Of a DNA stretch of 64,000 bases, positions 16,622 through 24,816 are shown piece by piece. How positions within the stretch are numbered: position 1 is the stretch's first letter; each line of letters starts with the position of its first letter. Both the position numbers and the translations under genes were made by a program. The notes below the pieces were generated by a model. The model did no database searches and was not told where the DNA came from. It saw nothing but the letters and a program-made list of their open reading frames with translations. Origin of the DNA: Streptomyces sp. NBC_00704 (lineage in GTDB: Bacteria; Actinomycetota; Actinomycetes; Streptomycetales; Streptomycetaceae); contig NZ_CP109000.1 of NCBI RefSeq assembly GCF_036226605.1, forward strand, positions 5,080,501 through 5,144,500, written 5' to 3'.

Positions 16622-17620
16622 ATGCCAGGCGCCATCTACGCCGAAGGTCTGGTGAAGACCTTCGGCGACGTAAAGGCTCTGGACGGCGTGGACCTCGACG
16701 TGCCGCAGGGCACGGTCCTGGGCCTGCTCGGGCCGAACGGCGCGGGCAAGACCACCGCGGTCCGCTGTCTGACCACCTTGCTGCGCCCCGACCGGGGCCG
16801 TGCCGTGGTCGCCGGCTTCGACGTGCTCAAGCATCCCGACGACGTGCGCCGCTCGATCGGCCTGTCCGGCCAGTTCGCGGCGGTCGACGAATACCTCACC
16901 GGCCGCGAGAACCTGCAGATGGTCGGCCGGCTCTACCAGATGAAGGCCGCCCCGGCGAAGGCCCGCGCCGCCGAACTGCTCGACCAGTTCGACCTCGCGG
17001 ACGCCGCCGACCGCCCCGCCAAGACCTACTCCGGAGGCATGCGCCGCCGCCTCGACCTGGCCGCGGCGCTGGTGGTCTCACCGCCCGTGATGTTCATGGA
17101 CGAACCGACGACCGGCCTCGACCCGCGCAACCGCCAACTGCTGTGGGAGGTGATCAAGCGACTGGTCTCCGACGGCACGACCCTGCTGCTGACCACGCAG
17201 TACCTCGAAGAGGCCGACCACCTGGCGCACGACATCGCGGTCGTCGACCACGGCCGGGTCATCGCCCGCGGCACCTCCGACGAACTCAAGGCCCGCACCG
17301 GCGGCGAGCGCGTGGAGGTCGTGGTGCACGAACGCGACCACATCCCCGTGGCCCGCGAGGTGCTCTCCGGCTTCGGCAAGGGCGAGACCACCGTCGAGCA
17401 GCACACCCGCAGACTCACCGTGCCGGTCACCGGCGGCGCCAAGCTGCTCGCCGAGGTCATCCGCGAACTCGACGGGCGCGGCATCGAGATCGACGACATC
17501 GGCCTGCGCCGCCCCACCCTCGACGACGTCTTCCTGTCCCTGACCGGACACGTGGCCGAGGCGAAGGCGGAGGAGAGCGGGACAACCAAGGGACAGAGCG
17601 AGAAGGAGACCGTCGGATGA
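16622..17620 (+). CDS. ABC transporter ATP-binding protein, DrrA family
   Basis: 332-residue ATPase of the daunorubicin-resistance type, which drives drug or lipid export by a separate DrrB-like membrane protein. Motifs are Walker A GPNGAGKTT, Q-loop LSGQFAAVDEYLTGRENL (a DrrA hallmark), signature YSGGMRRRLDLAAAL, Walker B VMFMDEPTTGLDP, and switch His replaced by Gln in LLTTQYLEEAD, also normal for this family. The C-terminal DrrA-specific domain (about residues 235-320) ends in RRPTLDDVFLSLTG. The ATG at 16622 is preferred over GTG at 16610 because GGAG lies six bases before it. Its stop overlaps the permease start in an ATGA. The substrate is unknown; it lies 8 kb from the peptide cluster and need not serve it. 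Confidence 0.93.
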   Translation: MPGAIYAEGLVKTFGDVKALDGVDLDVPQGTVLGLLGPNGAGKTTAVRCLTTLLRPDRGRAVVAGFDVLKHPDDVRRSIGLSGQFAAVDEYLTGRENLQMVGRLYQMKAAPAKARAAELLDQFDLADAADRPAKTYSGGMRRRLDLAAALVVSPPVMFMDEPTTGLDPRNRQLLWEVIKRLVSDGTTLLLTTQYLEEADHLAHDIAVVDHGRVIARGTSDELKARTGGERVEVVVHERDHIPVAREVLSGFGKGETTVEQHTRRLTVPVTGGAKLLAEVIRELDGRGIEIDDIGLRRPTLDDVFLSLTGHVAEAKAEESGTTKGQSEKETVG

Positions 17621-18423
17621 GCGCCGTGAACGACTCCCTGGTCATCGCGCGCAGGAATCTGATCCGCATGAGCCGGATTCCGGAGATGATCATTTTTGGG
17701 CTGATCCAGCCCATCATGTTCGTGGTCCTGTTCACGTACGTCTTCGGCGGCTCGATGAACGTCGGAGGCTCCACCGACCCGGACGTCTACAAGAACTTCC
17801 TGATGGCGGGCATCTTCGCGCAGACGGTCACCTTCGCCACCGCCGGAGCCGGCGCGGGCATCGCCGACGACATGCACAAGGGCCTGATCGACCGCTTCCG
17901 CTCGCTGCCCATGGCGCGCGGCGCGGTGCTCACGGGCCGTACCCTGGCCGACCTCGTGCAGACCGCGCTGACGCTGCTCGTCCTGGCGGTCGTCGCGCTA
18001 CTGGTGGGCTGGCGGCCCGGCTTCGCGTCACCCACCAACTTCGGCAAGGTCATGGCGGGCTTCGGCCTGCTGCTGCTCCTCGGCTACGCGTTCACCTGGA
18101 TCGGCGCCCTCATCGGCCTGTCGGTCCGCACGCCCGAGGCGGCCACCTCGGGCGGACTGATCTGGCTCTTCCCGGTGACGTTCATCTCCAACGCGTTCGT
18201 GGACTCCTCGCAGATGGCGTCCTGGCTGCGGCCGATCGCCGAGTGGAACCCGTTCAGCGCCACCGTCCAGGCGTGCCGCAAACTCTTCGGGGATCCGGGG
18301 GTCTCGCCGTCCGACGCGTGGCCGATGGCCCACCCCGTGTGGGCTTCGCTGATCTACTCGGTGGTGATCATCGCGATCTTCCGCACGCTGGCGGTGCGCA
18401 AGTACCGCTCGGCCACGGCCTGA
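17617..18423 (+). CDS. ABC-2 type transporter permease, DrrB family
   Basis: 268-residue membrane protein with about six transmembrane segments. The N-terminal signature VIARRNLIRMSRIPEMIIFGLIQPIMFVVLF is typical of DrrB/ABC-2 exporters. Subsequent helices are visible around TVTFATAGAGAG, LTLLVLAVVALLVGW, GLLLLLGYAFTWIGALIGL and the GLIWLFPVTFISNAFV segment. It would form the membrane channel for the DrrA-type ATPase encoded immediately upstream; the four-base overlap makes coupled translation likely. A hairpin lies downstream, between it and the convergent greA gene. Confidence 0.92.
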   Translation: MSAVNDSLVIARRNLIRMSRIPEMIIFGLIQPIMFVVLFTYVFGGSMNVGGSTDPDVYKNFLMAGIFAQTVTFATAGAGAGIADDMHKGLIDRFRSLPMARGAVLTGRTLADLVQTALTLLVLAVVALLVGWRPGFASPTNFGKVMAGFGLLLLLGYAFTWIGALIGLSVRTPEAATSGGLIWLFPVTFISNAFVDSSQMASWLRPIAEWNPFSATVQACRKLFGDPGVSPSDAWPMAHPVWASLIYSVVIIAIFRTLAVRKYRSATA

Positions 18424-18529
18424 GCGGACGCTCCGGCCGGACGCGCCCGACCCGCGTGCCGTACCACTCGGGACGGGTGCGCCCGGCACGGCGCCGCACG
18501 ACCCGCGGCGGGTGCGCCCGGCACGGCGA

Positions 18530-18559
18530 AGCCCCCGGCGGCACGAAGCGCCGGGGGCT
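18530..18559. terminator. Hairpin between drrB-like gene and greA
   Basis: Perfect 11-bp arms agcccccggcg (18530-18540) and cgccgggggct (18549-18559) with an 8-nt loop, between converging genes. A 19-base direct repeat (gggtgcgcccggcacggcg at 18475 and 18510) lies just to its left. Confidence 0.7.
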
Positions 18560-18639
18560 CGTCGGGAAGACCCGGAAGACCCGCAAGGCCGGGAAAACCC
18601 GGGAGGTCCGGGAGGGGACGTCCAGGTGGGGACGCCGGT

Positions 18640-19140
18640 TCAGCCGTTGTAGGGCTCGGCCTTGAGGATGCGCACGGAGGCCCTCTTGCCGTTCGGCAGC
18701 TCGTACTCCGCGTCCTCGCCGACCTTGTGGCCGATCACGCCGGTGCCCAGCGGGGACTGCGGCGAGTAGGTCTCGATGTCGGAGCTGGCGTACTCGCGCG
18801 AGGCGAGCAGGAAGGTCATGGTGTCGTCCTCGTCGCCGTCGAAGGCGATCGTCACGACCATGCCGGGCGCCACCGCACCGTCCGTAGAGGCCGGAGCCTC
18901 GCCGACCTTGGCGTTCTCGAGGAGCTGGGTCAGCTGGCGCACACGGAGCTCCTGCTTGCCCTGCTCCTCCTTGGCCGCGTGGTACCCACCGTTCTCGCGC
19001 AGGTCCCCCTCCTCGCGCGCGGCGGCGATCTTCTGGGCGATCTCCGTGCGCGCAGGACCAGTAAGGTACTCAAGCTCGACCTTGAGCTTGTTGTACGCCT
19101 CCTGGGTCAGCCAGGTGACGGACTCGCTGGTCTGGGTCAC
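18640..19140 (-). CDS. greA: Transcription elongation factor GreA
   Basis: 166-residue factor that binds the RNA polymerase secondary channel and stimulates cleavage of backtracked transcripts. The N-terminal coiled coil (about residues 10-80) carries the conserved tip EEGDLRENGGYHAAKEEQ with its acidic residues. The C-terminal FKBP-like domain ends with SPLGTGVIGHKVGEDAEY and LPNGKRASVRIL. The GTG start (VTQTSESVTW) is supported by AGGAG five bases upstream. An in-frame ATG 30 bases further up has no such site. Family and length match the normal bacterial GreA. Confidence 0.95.
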   Translation of the reverse strand: MTQTSESVTWLTQEAYNKLKVELEYLTGPARTEIAQKIAAAREEGDLRENGGYHAAKEEQGKQELRVRQLTQLLENAKVGEAPASTDGAVAPGMVVTIAFDGDEDDTMTFLLASREYASSDIETYSPQSPLGTGVIGHKVGEDAEYELPNGKRASVRILKAEPYNG

Positions 19141-19339
19141 AGGTGCTCCTCGTCGGTACTGGGAATACAAAGCATCGCCCTACCAGAAGCATGTTCCTCA
19201 GGTGATGGGCGAAACCACGAGCCTAACAATTCAGTGGCCGTAGGGGGAGGACATAAGCCACCAGAATTACGTCGGCGCAGGTCAGCGCGTACGTTTTGCG
19301 GAGGATTCCGGCCGTGTGGACGGTGTGCACGGCCCGGAG

Positions 19340-19741
19340 TCAGTCGGCATGGCAGCCGAGCAGCTCGGCCGTCGTGCCCTTCGCCGTCGTACGCAGCGTG
19401 ACCACCTTGTCGATGCGCGAGTCCCCGCCGGAGAAACGGAAGTCCGCCCGGCCCACCTCGGCGCCCTCGGCGGACTGCGAGCGCACCGTGCAGTAGCCGC
19501 TCGTGCCGGAGTCCTTGCGGACCTCCAGGTGAACCTCCACCGCGTCGTCCGCGGTCGCCTTGAACGCGATCACCTCGGCGCTGATCTTGTTCTGGCCGAC
19601 GTAGTGGTAGGCGAAGTAGCCCATCAGAGCCAGGAGCAGCGCGCCCAGGACGACACCGGCGATCTTGAGCTTGTGGTCGGCGCGCTCGTCCGAGGAACGG
19701 CCGTAGCGGCCCTCGGGCGGTCGTGTGCTCGCCGTGCTCAT
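19340..19741 (-). CDS. DUF4307 membrane protein
   Basis: 133-residue protein with a short cytoplasmic N terminus (MSTASTRPPEGRYGRSSDE), one transmembrane helix at about residues 24-45 (IAGVVLGALLLALMGYFAYHYV) and an extracytoplasmic beta-rich domain with two Cys (GYCTVRSQ and LLGCHAD) that could form a disulfide. The RYG and TM layout fits DUF4307, an actinobacterial family of unknown function regularly found beside mca. The start at 19741 has GAGAGGA six bases upstream; an ATG at 19786 is less likely. It is divergent from mca. Confidence 0.88.
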   Translation of the reverse strand: MSTASTRPPEGRYGRSSDERADHKLKIAGVVLGALLLALMGYFAYHYVGQNKISAEVIAFKATADDAVEVHLEVRKDSGTSGYCTVRSQSAEGAEVGRADFRFSGGDSRIDKVVTLRTTAKGTTAELLGCHAD

Positions 19742-19845
19742 GATCGTCCTCTCGGCGCGGAATTTTTCGTCCCCCGATTCGGTCACTATAGAAGCCTGCG
19801 ATCGCGCCGGGTCACGCCGGGCGCCGACTTACCGAGGATTGAGTC

Positions 19846-20727
19846 TTGACTGACCAGCTGCGACTGATGGCCGTCCACGCCCACCCCGACGACGAGTCGA
19901 GCAAGGGCGCGGCCACCATGGCGAAGTACGTGTCCGAGGGGGTGGACGTGCTGGTCGTGACCTGCACGGGCGGGGAGCGCGGCTCCATCCTCAACCCCAA
20001 GCTGCAGGGCGACGCGTACATCGAGGAGCACATCCACGAGGTGCGCAAGAAGGAGATGGACGAGGCCAGGGAGATCCTCGGCGTCCGGCAGGAGTGGCTC
20101 GGCTTCGTCGACTCCGGGCTCCCCGAGGGCGACCCGCTGCCGCCGCTGCCCGAGGGCTGCTTCGCCCTGGAGGACGTCGACGCGGCGGCCGGCGCGCTGG
20201 TGAAGCAGATCCGCTCCTTCCGTCCCCAGGTGATCACCACCTACGACGAGAACGGCGGCTACCCGCACCCCGACCACATCATGACCCACAAGATCTCGAT
20301 GGTGGCCTTCGAGGGCGCGGACGACACCGACACGTACCCCGAGGCCGAGTTCGGGCCCGCGTACCGGCCGCTGAAGCTGTACTACAACCAGGGCTTCAAC
20401 CGTCCCCGCACCGAGGCGCTGCACCACGCGCTGATCGAGCGCGGCATGGAGTCGCCCTATGCCGAGTGGCTCCAGCGCTGGGCGGAGTTCGGCCGGCCCG
20501 AGCGCACGCTCACCACGCACATCCCGTGCGCCGACTTCTTCGAGATCCGCGACAAGGCGCTGATCGCCCACGCCACGCAGATCGACCCGGACGGCGGCTG
20601 GTTCCGCGTTCCGATGGACGTCCAGCGCGAGGTCTGGCCGACGGAGGAGTACGAGCTCGCGAAGTCGCGCGTCGATACCTCCCTCCCCGAGGACGACCTC
20701 TTTGCGGGCATCCGCGACAATGCCTGA
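19846..20727 (+). CDS. mca: Mycothiol S-conjugate amidase
   Basis: 293-residue zinc amidase of the LmbE/PIG-L family. It hydrolyses mycothiol S-conjugates of electrophiles and antibiotics, releasing the mercapturic acid for export. The metal-binding motif HAHPDDE (about residues 11-17) and the distal HPDHIMTH are visible. The C-terminal VWPTEEYELAKS and the length fit Mca rather than MshB. The TTG start at 19846 is supported by GAGG eight bases upstream and by alignment of the family N terminus. The presence of mca implies that the organism uses mycothiol, so this is an actinomycete. A small membrane protein gene overlaps its end. Confidence 0.93.
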   Translation: MTDQLRLMAVHAHPDDESSKGAATMAKYVSEGVDVLVVTCTGGERGSILNPKLQGDAYIEEHIHEVRKKEMDEAREILGVRQEWLGFVDSGLPEGDPLPPLPEGCFALEDVDAAAGALVKQIRSFRPQVITTYDENGGYPHPDHIMTHKISMVAFEGADDTDTYPEAEFGPAYRPLKLYYNQGFNRPRTEALHHALIERGMESPYAEWLQRWAEFGRPERTLTTHIPCADFFEIRDKALIAHATQIDPDGGWFRVPMDVQREVWPTEEYELAKSRVDTSLPEDDLFAGIRDNA

Positions 20728-21028
20728 CATGAGCGCAAGCGTGAGCCTGGCAATGACGCACCTCGTCCCCCTCGCCAAGGAGGTCGACGAGAACAAGGTC
20801 ACCCCTGGCGTCCTCGGCTTCATCGTCTTCGCGGCGATGGCGCTGGCGGTGTGGGGCCTGATGAGGTCCATGAGCAAGCACATGGGCAAGGTCGACTTCA
20901 AGGACCCGGCGGACCCGGCGGACCCGGAGAACGCCTCCGCCGGCACGACGGCGAACGCCTCCGAGGCGGCGGCGCCGGGTGCGCAGTCCGGCGGCAGGAC
21001 GACGGGCAATCCCTCGTCGGCAAGCTGA
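20720..21028 (+). CDS. Small membrane protein downstream of mca
   Basis: Up to 102 residues, with one transmembrane helix (TPGVLGFIVFAAMALAVWGLM) followed by a Lys-rich short helix (RSMSKHMGKVDF) and an Ala/Pro/Gly/Ser-rich disordered tail. A protein with the THLVPLAKEVDENKVTPG start is, as far as I recall, regularly found after mca in streptomycetes; its role is not known. The start is uncertain: ATG at 20720 overlaps the mca stop, and ATGs at 20729 and 20753 are alternatives, the last giving the most conserved N terminus. None has a strong ribosome-binding site. Probable operon with mca. Confidence 0.7.
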   Translation: MPDMSASVSLAMTHLVPLAKEVDENKVTPGVLGFIVFAAMALAVWGLMRSMSKHMGKVDFKDPADPADPENASAGTTANASEAAAPGAQSGGRTTGNPSSAS

Positions 21029-21143
21029 GGCCGGTCGAGGGAACGGCGGACGGCAGGCGACGCGCGGGCACGGGCAGAGGCTCGCCGGCAGGCTGACGTC
21101 GCACGGACGGCGGCGCCGGCGGCCGGTGCGGGCGGCGAGCGGA

Positions 21144-21181
21144 CGCCCGTGCCCTCGCCCACGCGAGCGAGGGCACGGGCG
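21144..21181. terminator. 15-bp perfect hairpin between convergent genes
   Basis: Arms cgcccgtgccctcgc (21144-21158) and gcgagggcacgggcg (21167-21181) are fully complementary around an 8-nt loop. Position between the mca operon and the convergent STAND/TPR gene suits a bidirectional terminator. Confidence 0.65.
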
Positions 21182-21182
21182 G

Positions 21183-21327
21183 CCCGCCCAACCCGGCCCC
21201 GGTGCTCGCGGCACGGCGGCCCGCCCAACCCGGCCCCGGTGCTCGCGGCGTGGCGGCCCGCCCAACCCGGCCCCGGTGCTCGCGGCGTGGCGGCCCGCCC
21301 GGCCCGGCCCCGGCGCTCGCGGCGTCA
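21183..21327. repeat. 37-bp tandem repeat, about four copies
   Basis: The unit beginning cccgcccaacccggccccgg recurs at 21183, 21220, 21257 and 21294, exactly 37 bases apart. The first three copies are almost identical and the last has drifted (cccgcccggcccgg). There are no unique spacers between units, so it is a minisatellite rather than a CRISPR array. Confidence 0.85.
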
Positions 21328-21478
21328 TGCCGGGTTCCGTCACGTCGGGTCATGTTCAGCTCTGTGGACTACCCCTTGTTCCCTCTGAGGCGCCGCCCCC
21401 TCCAGGGCGCCGCTCCTCCCCAGCACCCGGGGGCGACGTGCCGGGCCGGCGCCGGTGCTCACCCCGGGCCGTCGGCCT

Positions 21479-24400
21479 TCACCTCAAGTCGGTCTCCGGC
21501 GCGGGGGGCGCGGGCGTCGGGGGTGCGGTCACGTTGATGTTCACGTCCACGCCCATCACCTCGCGGGCGGGTCTGCCCGGGACCAGGCCGAGGCGCCAGG
21601 CCTGCCAGCCGGACTCCAGGCGCACTCCCCGCTCCAGCAGCAGGCGGTAGGCCTCCAGGCACTCGGTGAGTCCGGTGTCGCGCAGCGGGTGCTCCGCCCG
21701 TGTCAGCCGGGCCAGCTCCTCCTGGGCCACGGCCGTGCCGACCTCCACGCCTCCGGGCGACGCGTACGGCAGGAGGGTGCAGCGCAGGAAGCGCGCCCAG
21801 TCCTCGCCGCGCCGGTCGCCGTAGGAGGCGAACAGTGCCGTCGCCTCCTCGCACAGGGCCAGCGCGGCCTGCGCCCGTGCGTTGCCCGCGTCGACGATCG
21901 CGAGTTCCAGGCAGGTCCAGGCCTCGCCGTGGGCGACCCCGATGCGCTGGAAGTCGGCGCGCGCGTCGACCAGGAGCTGCCGGGCGAACCCGGAGTTGCG
22001 CAGCGAGCCGGTCTGGGCGGCGCGCTGGTCGCGGGTGACCCGGGCCGAGTGGTGGCGGGCGCAGGCCAGACCGTAGACGTCCCGCATGCGGGAGAACAGG
22101 GAGCGGGAACGTTCCAGCTCGCGGACGGCGCGGTCCAGGTCGCCGGTCTCCTCCAGGGCGAGGCCCAGGTAGTAGACCGTCCAGGCCTCGCCGCGCGCGT
22201 CCTCGTTGTCGCGGTGGCGGGCGGCCGCCGCGCGCAGGTCCTCGGCTGCGGGGCCGGGGTCCCCGGCGATCAGCCGGGCCCGGGCCAACTGGGTGAGGGC
22301 CCAGGCCTCGCCGCGGGCGTCGCCGGTGCGGCCGTACAGGTCGAGGGCGCCGCGCAGGTCGCTCCGCGCCCGCTCGACGTCGCCGCGCCGCAGATGCAGC
22401 TGGCCCAGCTGGAAGTGCGCCCAGGCCTCGCCGTGCACGGAGCCGCCCTCGCGGTGCAGGACGAGGGAGCGGGTGAGGAGGTCCAGGGCCTCGGCCAGGT
22501 GTGCCCGGTCGCGTTCCACCGCCGCCAGCGCGTGCATCGTCCAGGCGCGGTCGGTGGCCAGTTCGGGTGCGGCCTGGAGGCCCATCGCCTCGCGCAGTTT
22601 CGCCGCGGCCTCGGTGAGCTGGCCCTGATGGTGCAGGGTGATGCCGAGCGAGCACAGGGCGCGGGCGGCGCCGGCGTCGTGGTGGGCTTGGAGGTAGAGG
22701 TCGACGACCGAGCTGAGGGTGGTGCGGGCCTTGTCCAGCTCGCCCAGCTGGCGTGCCGCGATGCCGGTGCGCCACTGCACGGAGCGCACCAGCAGGTCCT
22801 GGCCGACCGTCTGGGCCAGTTCGCTGATCTCGCCGAGCCGGTACAGGTCGCCGCGCAGCAGGCAGTAGTCGCACAGCGCGCCCAGGAGGCTCATCACGGC
22901 GTTCTGGTCGACGCCCTCGGCGTGCCGCAGCGTCGCCGTGATGAAGCTCGACTCGTCGTCGAGCCAGCGCAGCGCCTCGTCGAGGGAGGTGAAGCCGTGC
23001 GGGGTGAAGCGGTCCGAGCGGGTCGACATGTTCCCGTCGACGAGGCGCAGCACCGAGTCGGCGAGTTCGGCGTAGCTGACGATCAGGCGTTCCTGTGCCG
23101 CCGTGCGCTCGCTCTGCGGCTCCTCGTCCTCGAGGCGGGCCTGGGCGAAGGCGCGGACGAGGTCGTGCAGGCGGTAGCGGTCGCCGCGGACGTGGTCGAC
23201 GAGTCCGGCGTCGGCGAGGGCCGTGAGGTGGCGGGCGGCCTCGGTGCGGTCGGTGGCGAGGAGGGCGGCGGCGGCCGCCGTGCCGAGGGAGGCGCGTCCG
23301 GCCAGCGCGAGCCGGCGCAGGAGTCTGCGGGCGGTGTCGGGCTGGTCGGTGTAGCGCAGCCACAGGGCCCGTTCGGCCGGGTGCACGGGGCCGTAGGCGC
23401 CGAGGTCGGCCGCGAGCGTCCGCGGTGAGCGCGGGCCGAGGGAGGAGCCCGCCACGCGCAGCGCCAGCGGCAGTCCGCCGCACAACTGCGTGATCCGGTC
23501 GGCGGATTCGGCGTCGTAGGGCCCGGAGAGGTCCTGTGCCGCCGCGGTGAGCAGTTCCTCGGCGCCCGCCGCGTCCAGCGGCCGTACCGCGAGCTGGTGC
23601 GCCCAGGGCGACAGTTCGGGGGGCAGCGCGAGCGGGGAGCGGGCGGTGACCAGGACGAGGCTCTCGGACCGCTCGGGGACGAGCGCGCGCACCTGGTCGG
23701 GGTCGGAGGCGTCGTCCAGGATGACGGTGACCGGGAGTCCGGTCAGGTGCTGGTGGTACAGCTCGCCGAGCCGTTTGACCTGCTGTCGCGCCGAGGACCG
23801 CTCGCGGAAGAGGAGCTGCTCGCGGGGTGCGCCGAGGCGGTTGAGCAGGTGCAGCAGGGCGTCGCGGGTGGGCAGTGGCCGTTCCTGCGCGCTGTCGCCG
23901 CGCAGGTCGACGACGCACGCGCCGCGGAACTGGTCGCGCAGGTCGTGTGCGGCCCGCACGGCGAGCGCGGTGCGGCCGCTGCCGGGGTCGCCGTGCAGCA
24001 CGACCACGGTGGGCCGGGTGCCGGTGCCGGCGCGCGACGCCTGCACCCACTGCCGGATCTGGGCCAGTTCGGTGCGGCGTCCGGCGAAGGGGCCCGCGAC
24101 CTCGGGCAGTTGGGCGAACGACTGCTCCAGCACGGTCCGTCCGCGGGCGGCCGCGCTCTTGTCGGTGCCGCGCAATTGCGGTCCGGGGGTCTTCTTCGGG
24201 ACGGTGGTCGCGCGCAGTACCCGCTGCTGGTCGAGGAAGGGCCGGATGCCGCGCACCTCCAGTGCCGTGAGCCACTGGAGCCGCAGTTGTTCGGCGCCGC
24301 CGGGCTGTCCCGCCTCGCCGGCCCGGTGGTGGGCGGCGGGCAGGTGCGAGCCGGCCACCTTGACGACGGTCGCGGCGGCCCCGACGACCCCGACGGTCAC

Positions 24401-24730
24401 CCCGGCGCCCAGGGCGGTGCCCGCTCCGGTGCCGAGCGCGAGGTCGGCGACCGCGGCCGTCACGGCGGCGACGCCCGCCACCAGCAGGGGAGTCCGGCCG
24501 CCCTCGCGTGCGTAGCGCCGGCCGAAGCTGACGCGCCCGGCTTCCGTCTCGTCCAGGGCGCGCGCGTAGGCCTCGTACTCCTCGGCGGCGGTCTGCGCCA
24601 TGTCGTCCAGTGCGCCGCGTGCCCGCGTCATCAGCGTCTGCCGGTCGGCACGCCCGCCGGAGCGGCGCACCTCCTCCTCCACGGCCCGCGCCAGCAACCG
24701 CTCGGCGTCCGCCCTATGACCGTCCCGCAT
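21479..24730 (-). CDS. STAND-type NTPase with C-terminal TPR repeats
   Basis: 1,083-residue signalling-type protein. A charged helical N terminus (about residues 1-70) is followed by two hydrophobic segments (about 80-130) that may anchor it in the membrane. An NB-ARC-like NTPase module follows at about 200-520. It has the P-loop GDPGSGRTALA, in which Arg replaces the usual Lys, a Walker B-like VTVILDDASD, a sensor LVTARSPLAL and a GGLPLALRVAG motif. The C-terminal half (about 580-1040) is a run of TPR-like repeats, many containing RGEAWA or HGEAW, suited to protein binding. Unlike AfsR/SARP regulators it has no DNA-binding domain. The ATG at 24730 has GGAGGGGG upstream. It lies next to the peptide cluster, but a link is unproven. 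Confidence 0.8.
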   Translation of the reverse strand: MRDGHRADAERLLARAVEEEVRRSGGRADRQTLMTRARGALDDMAQTAAEEYEAYARALDETEAGRVSFGRRYAREGGRTPLLVAGVAAVTAAVADLALGTGAGTALGAGVTVGVVGAAATVVKVAGSHLPAAHHRAGEAGQPGGAEQLRLQWLTALEVRGIRPFLDQQRVLRATTVPKKTPGPQLRGTDKSAAARGRTVLEQSFAQLPEVAGPFAGRRTELAQIRQWVQASRAGTGTRPTVVVLHGDPGSGRTALAVRAAHDLRDQFRGACVVDLRGDSAQERPLPTRDALLHLLNRLGAPREQLLFRERSSARQQVKRLGELYHQHLTGLPVTVILDDASDPDQVRALVPERSESLVLVTARSPLALPPELSPWAHQLAVRPLDAAGAEELLTAAAQDLSGPYDAESADRITQLCGGLPLALRVAGSSLGPRSPRTLAADLGAYGPVHPAERALWLRYTDQPDTARRLLRRLALAGRASLGTAAAAALLATDRTEAARHLTALADAGLVDHVRGDRYRLHDLVRAFAQARLEDEEPQSERTAAQERLIVSYAELADSVLRLVDGNMSTRSDRFTPHGFTSLDEALRWLDDESSFITATLRHAEGVDQNAVMSLLGALCDYCLLRGDLYRLGEISELAQTVGQDLLVRSVQWRTGIAARQLGELDKARTTLSSVVDLYLQAHHDAGAARALCSLGITLHHQGQLTEAAAKLREAMGLQAAPELATDRAWTMHALAAVERDRAHLAEALDLLTRSLVLHREGGSVHGEAWAHFQLGQLHLRRGDVERARSDLRGALDLYGRTGDARGEAWALTQLARARLIAGDPGPAAEDLRAAAARHRDNEDARGEAWTVYYLGLALEETGDLDRAVRELERSRSLFSRMRDVYGLACARHHSARVTRDQRAAQTGSLRNSGFARQLLVDARADFQRIGVAHGEAWTCLELAIVDAGNARAQAALALCEEATALFASYGDRRGEDWARFLRCTLLPYASPGGVEVGTAVAQEELARLTRAEHPLRDTGLTECLEAYRLLLERGVRLESGWQAWRLGLVPGRPAREVMGVDVNINVTAPPTPAPPAPETDLR

Positions 24731-24816
24731 GTACCGTCCCCCTCCGGCGGTCACCGCTTTCCTCGGTCAAGTGTGCTGCGGCCGGGCGCGCGGCGCGAGG
24801 GGGCGGGGGCCGCGGG

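Larger units (their letters stand above)
21029..21478. other. Intergenic spacer with hairpin and minisatellite
   Basis: 450 bases between converging genes without a supportable gene. It holds a 15-bp perfect hairpin (21144-21181) and a four-copy 37-base tandem repeat (21183-21327). Confidence 0.65.

Noticed and set aside
21183..21327. 37-base repeats as a CRISPR array
   Set aside because: The units are directly contiguous with no unique spacers, and no cas genes are present.
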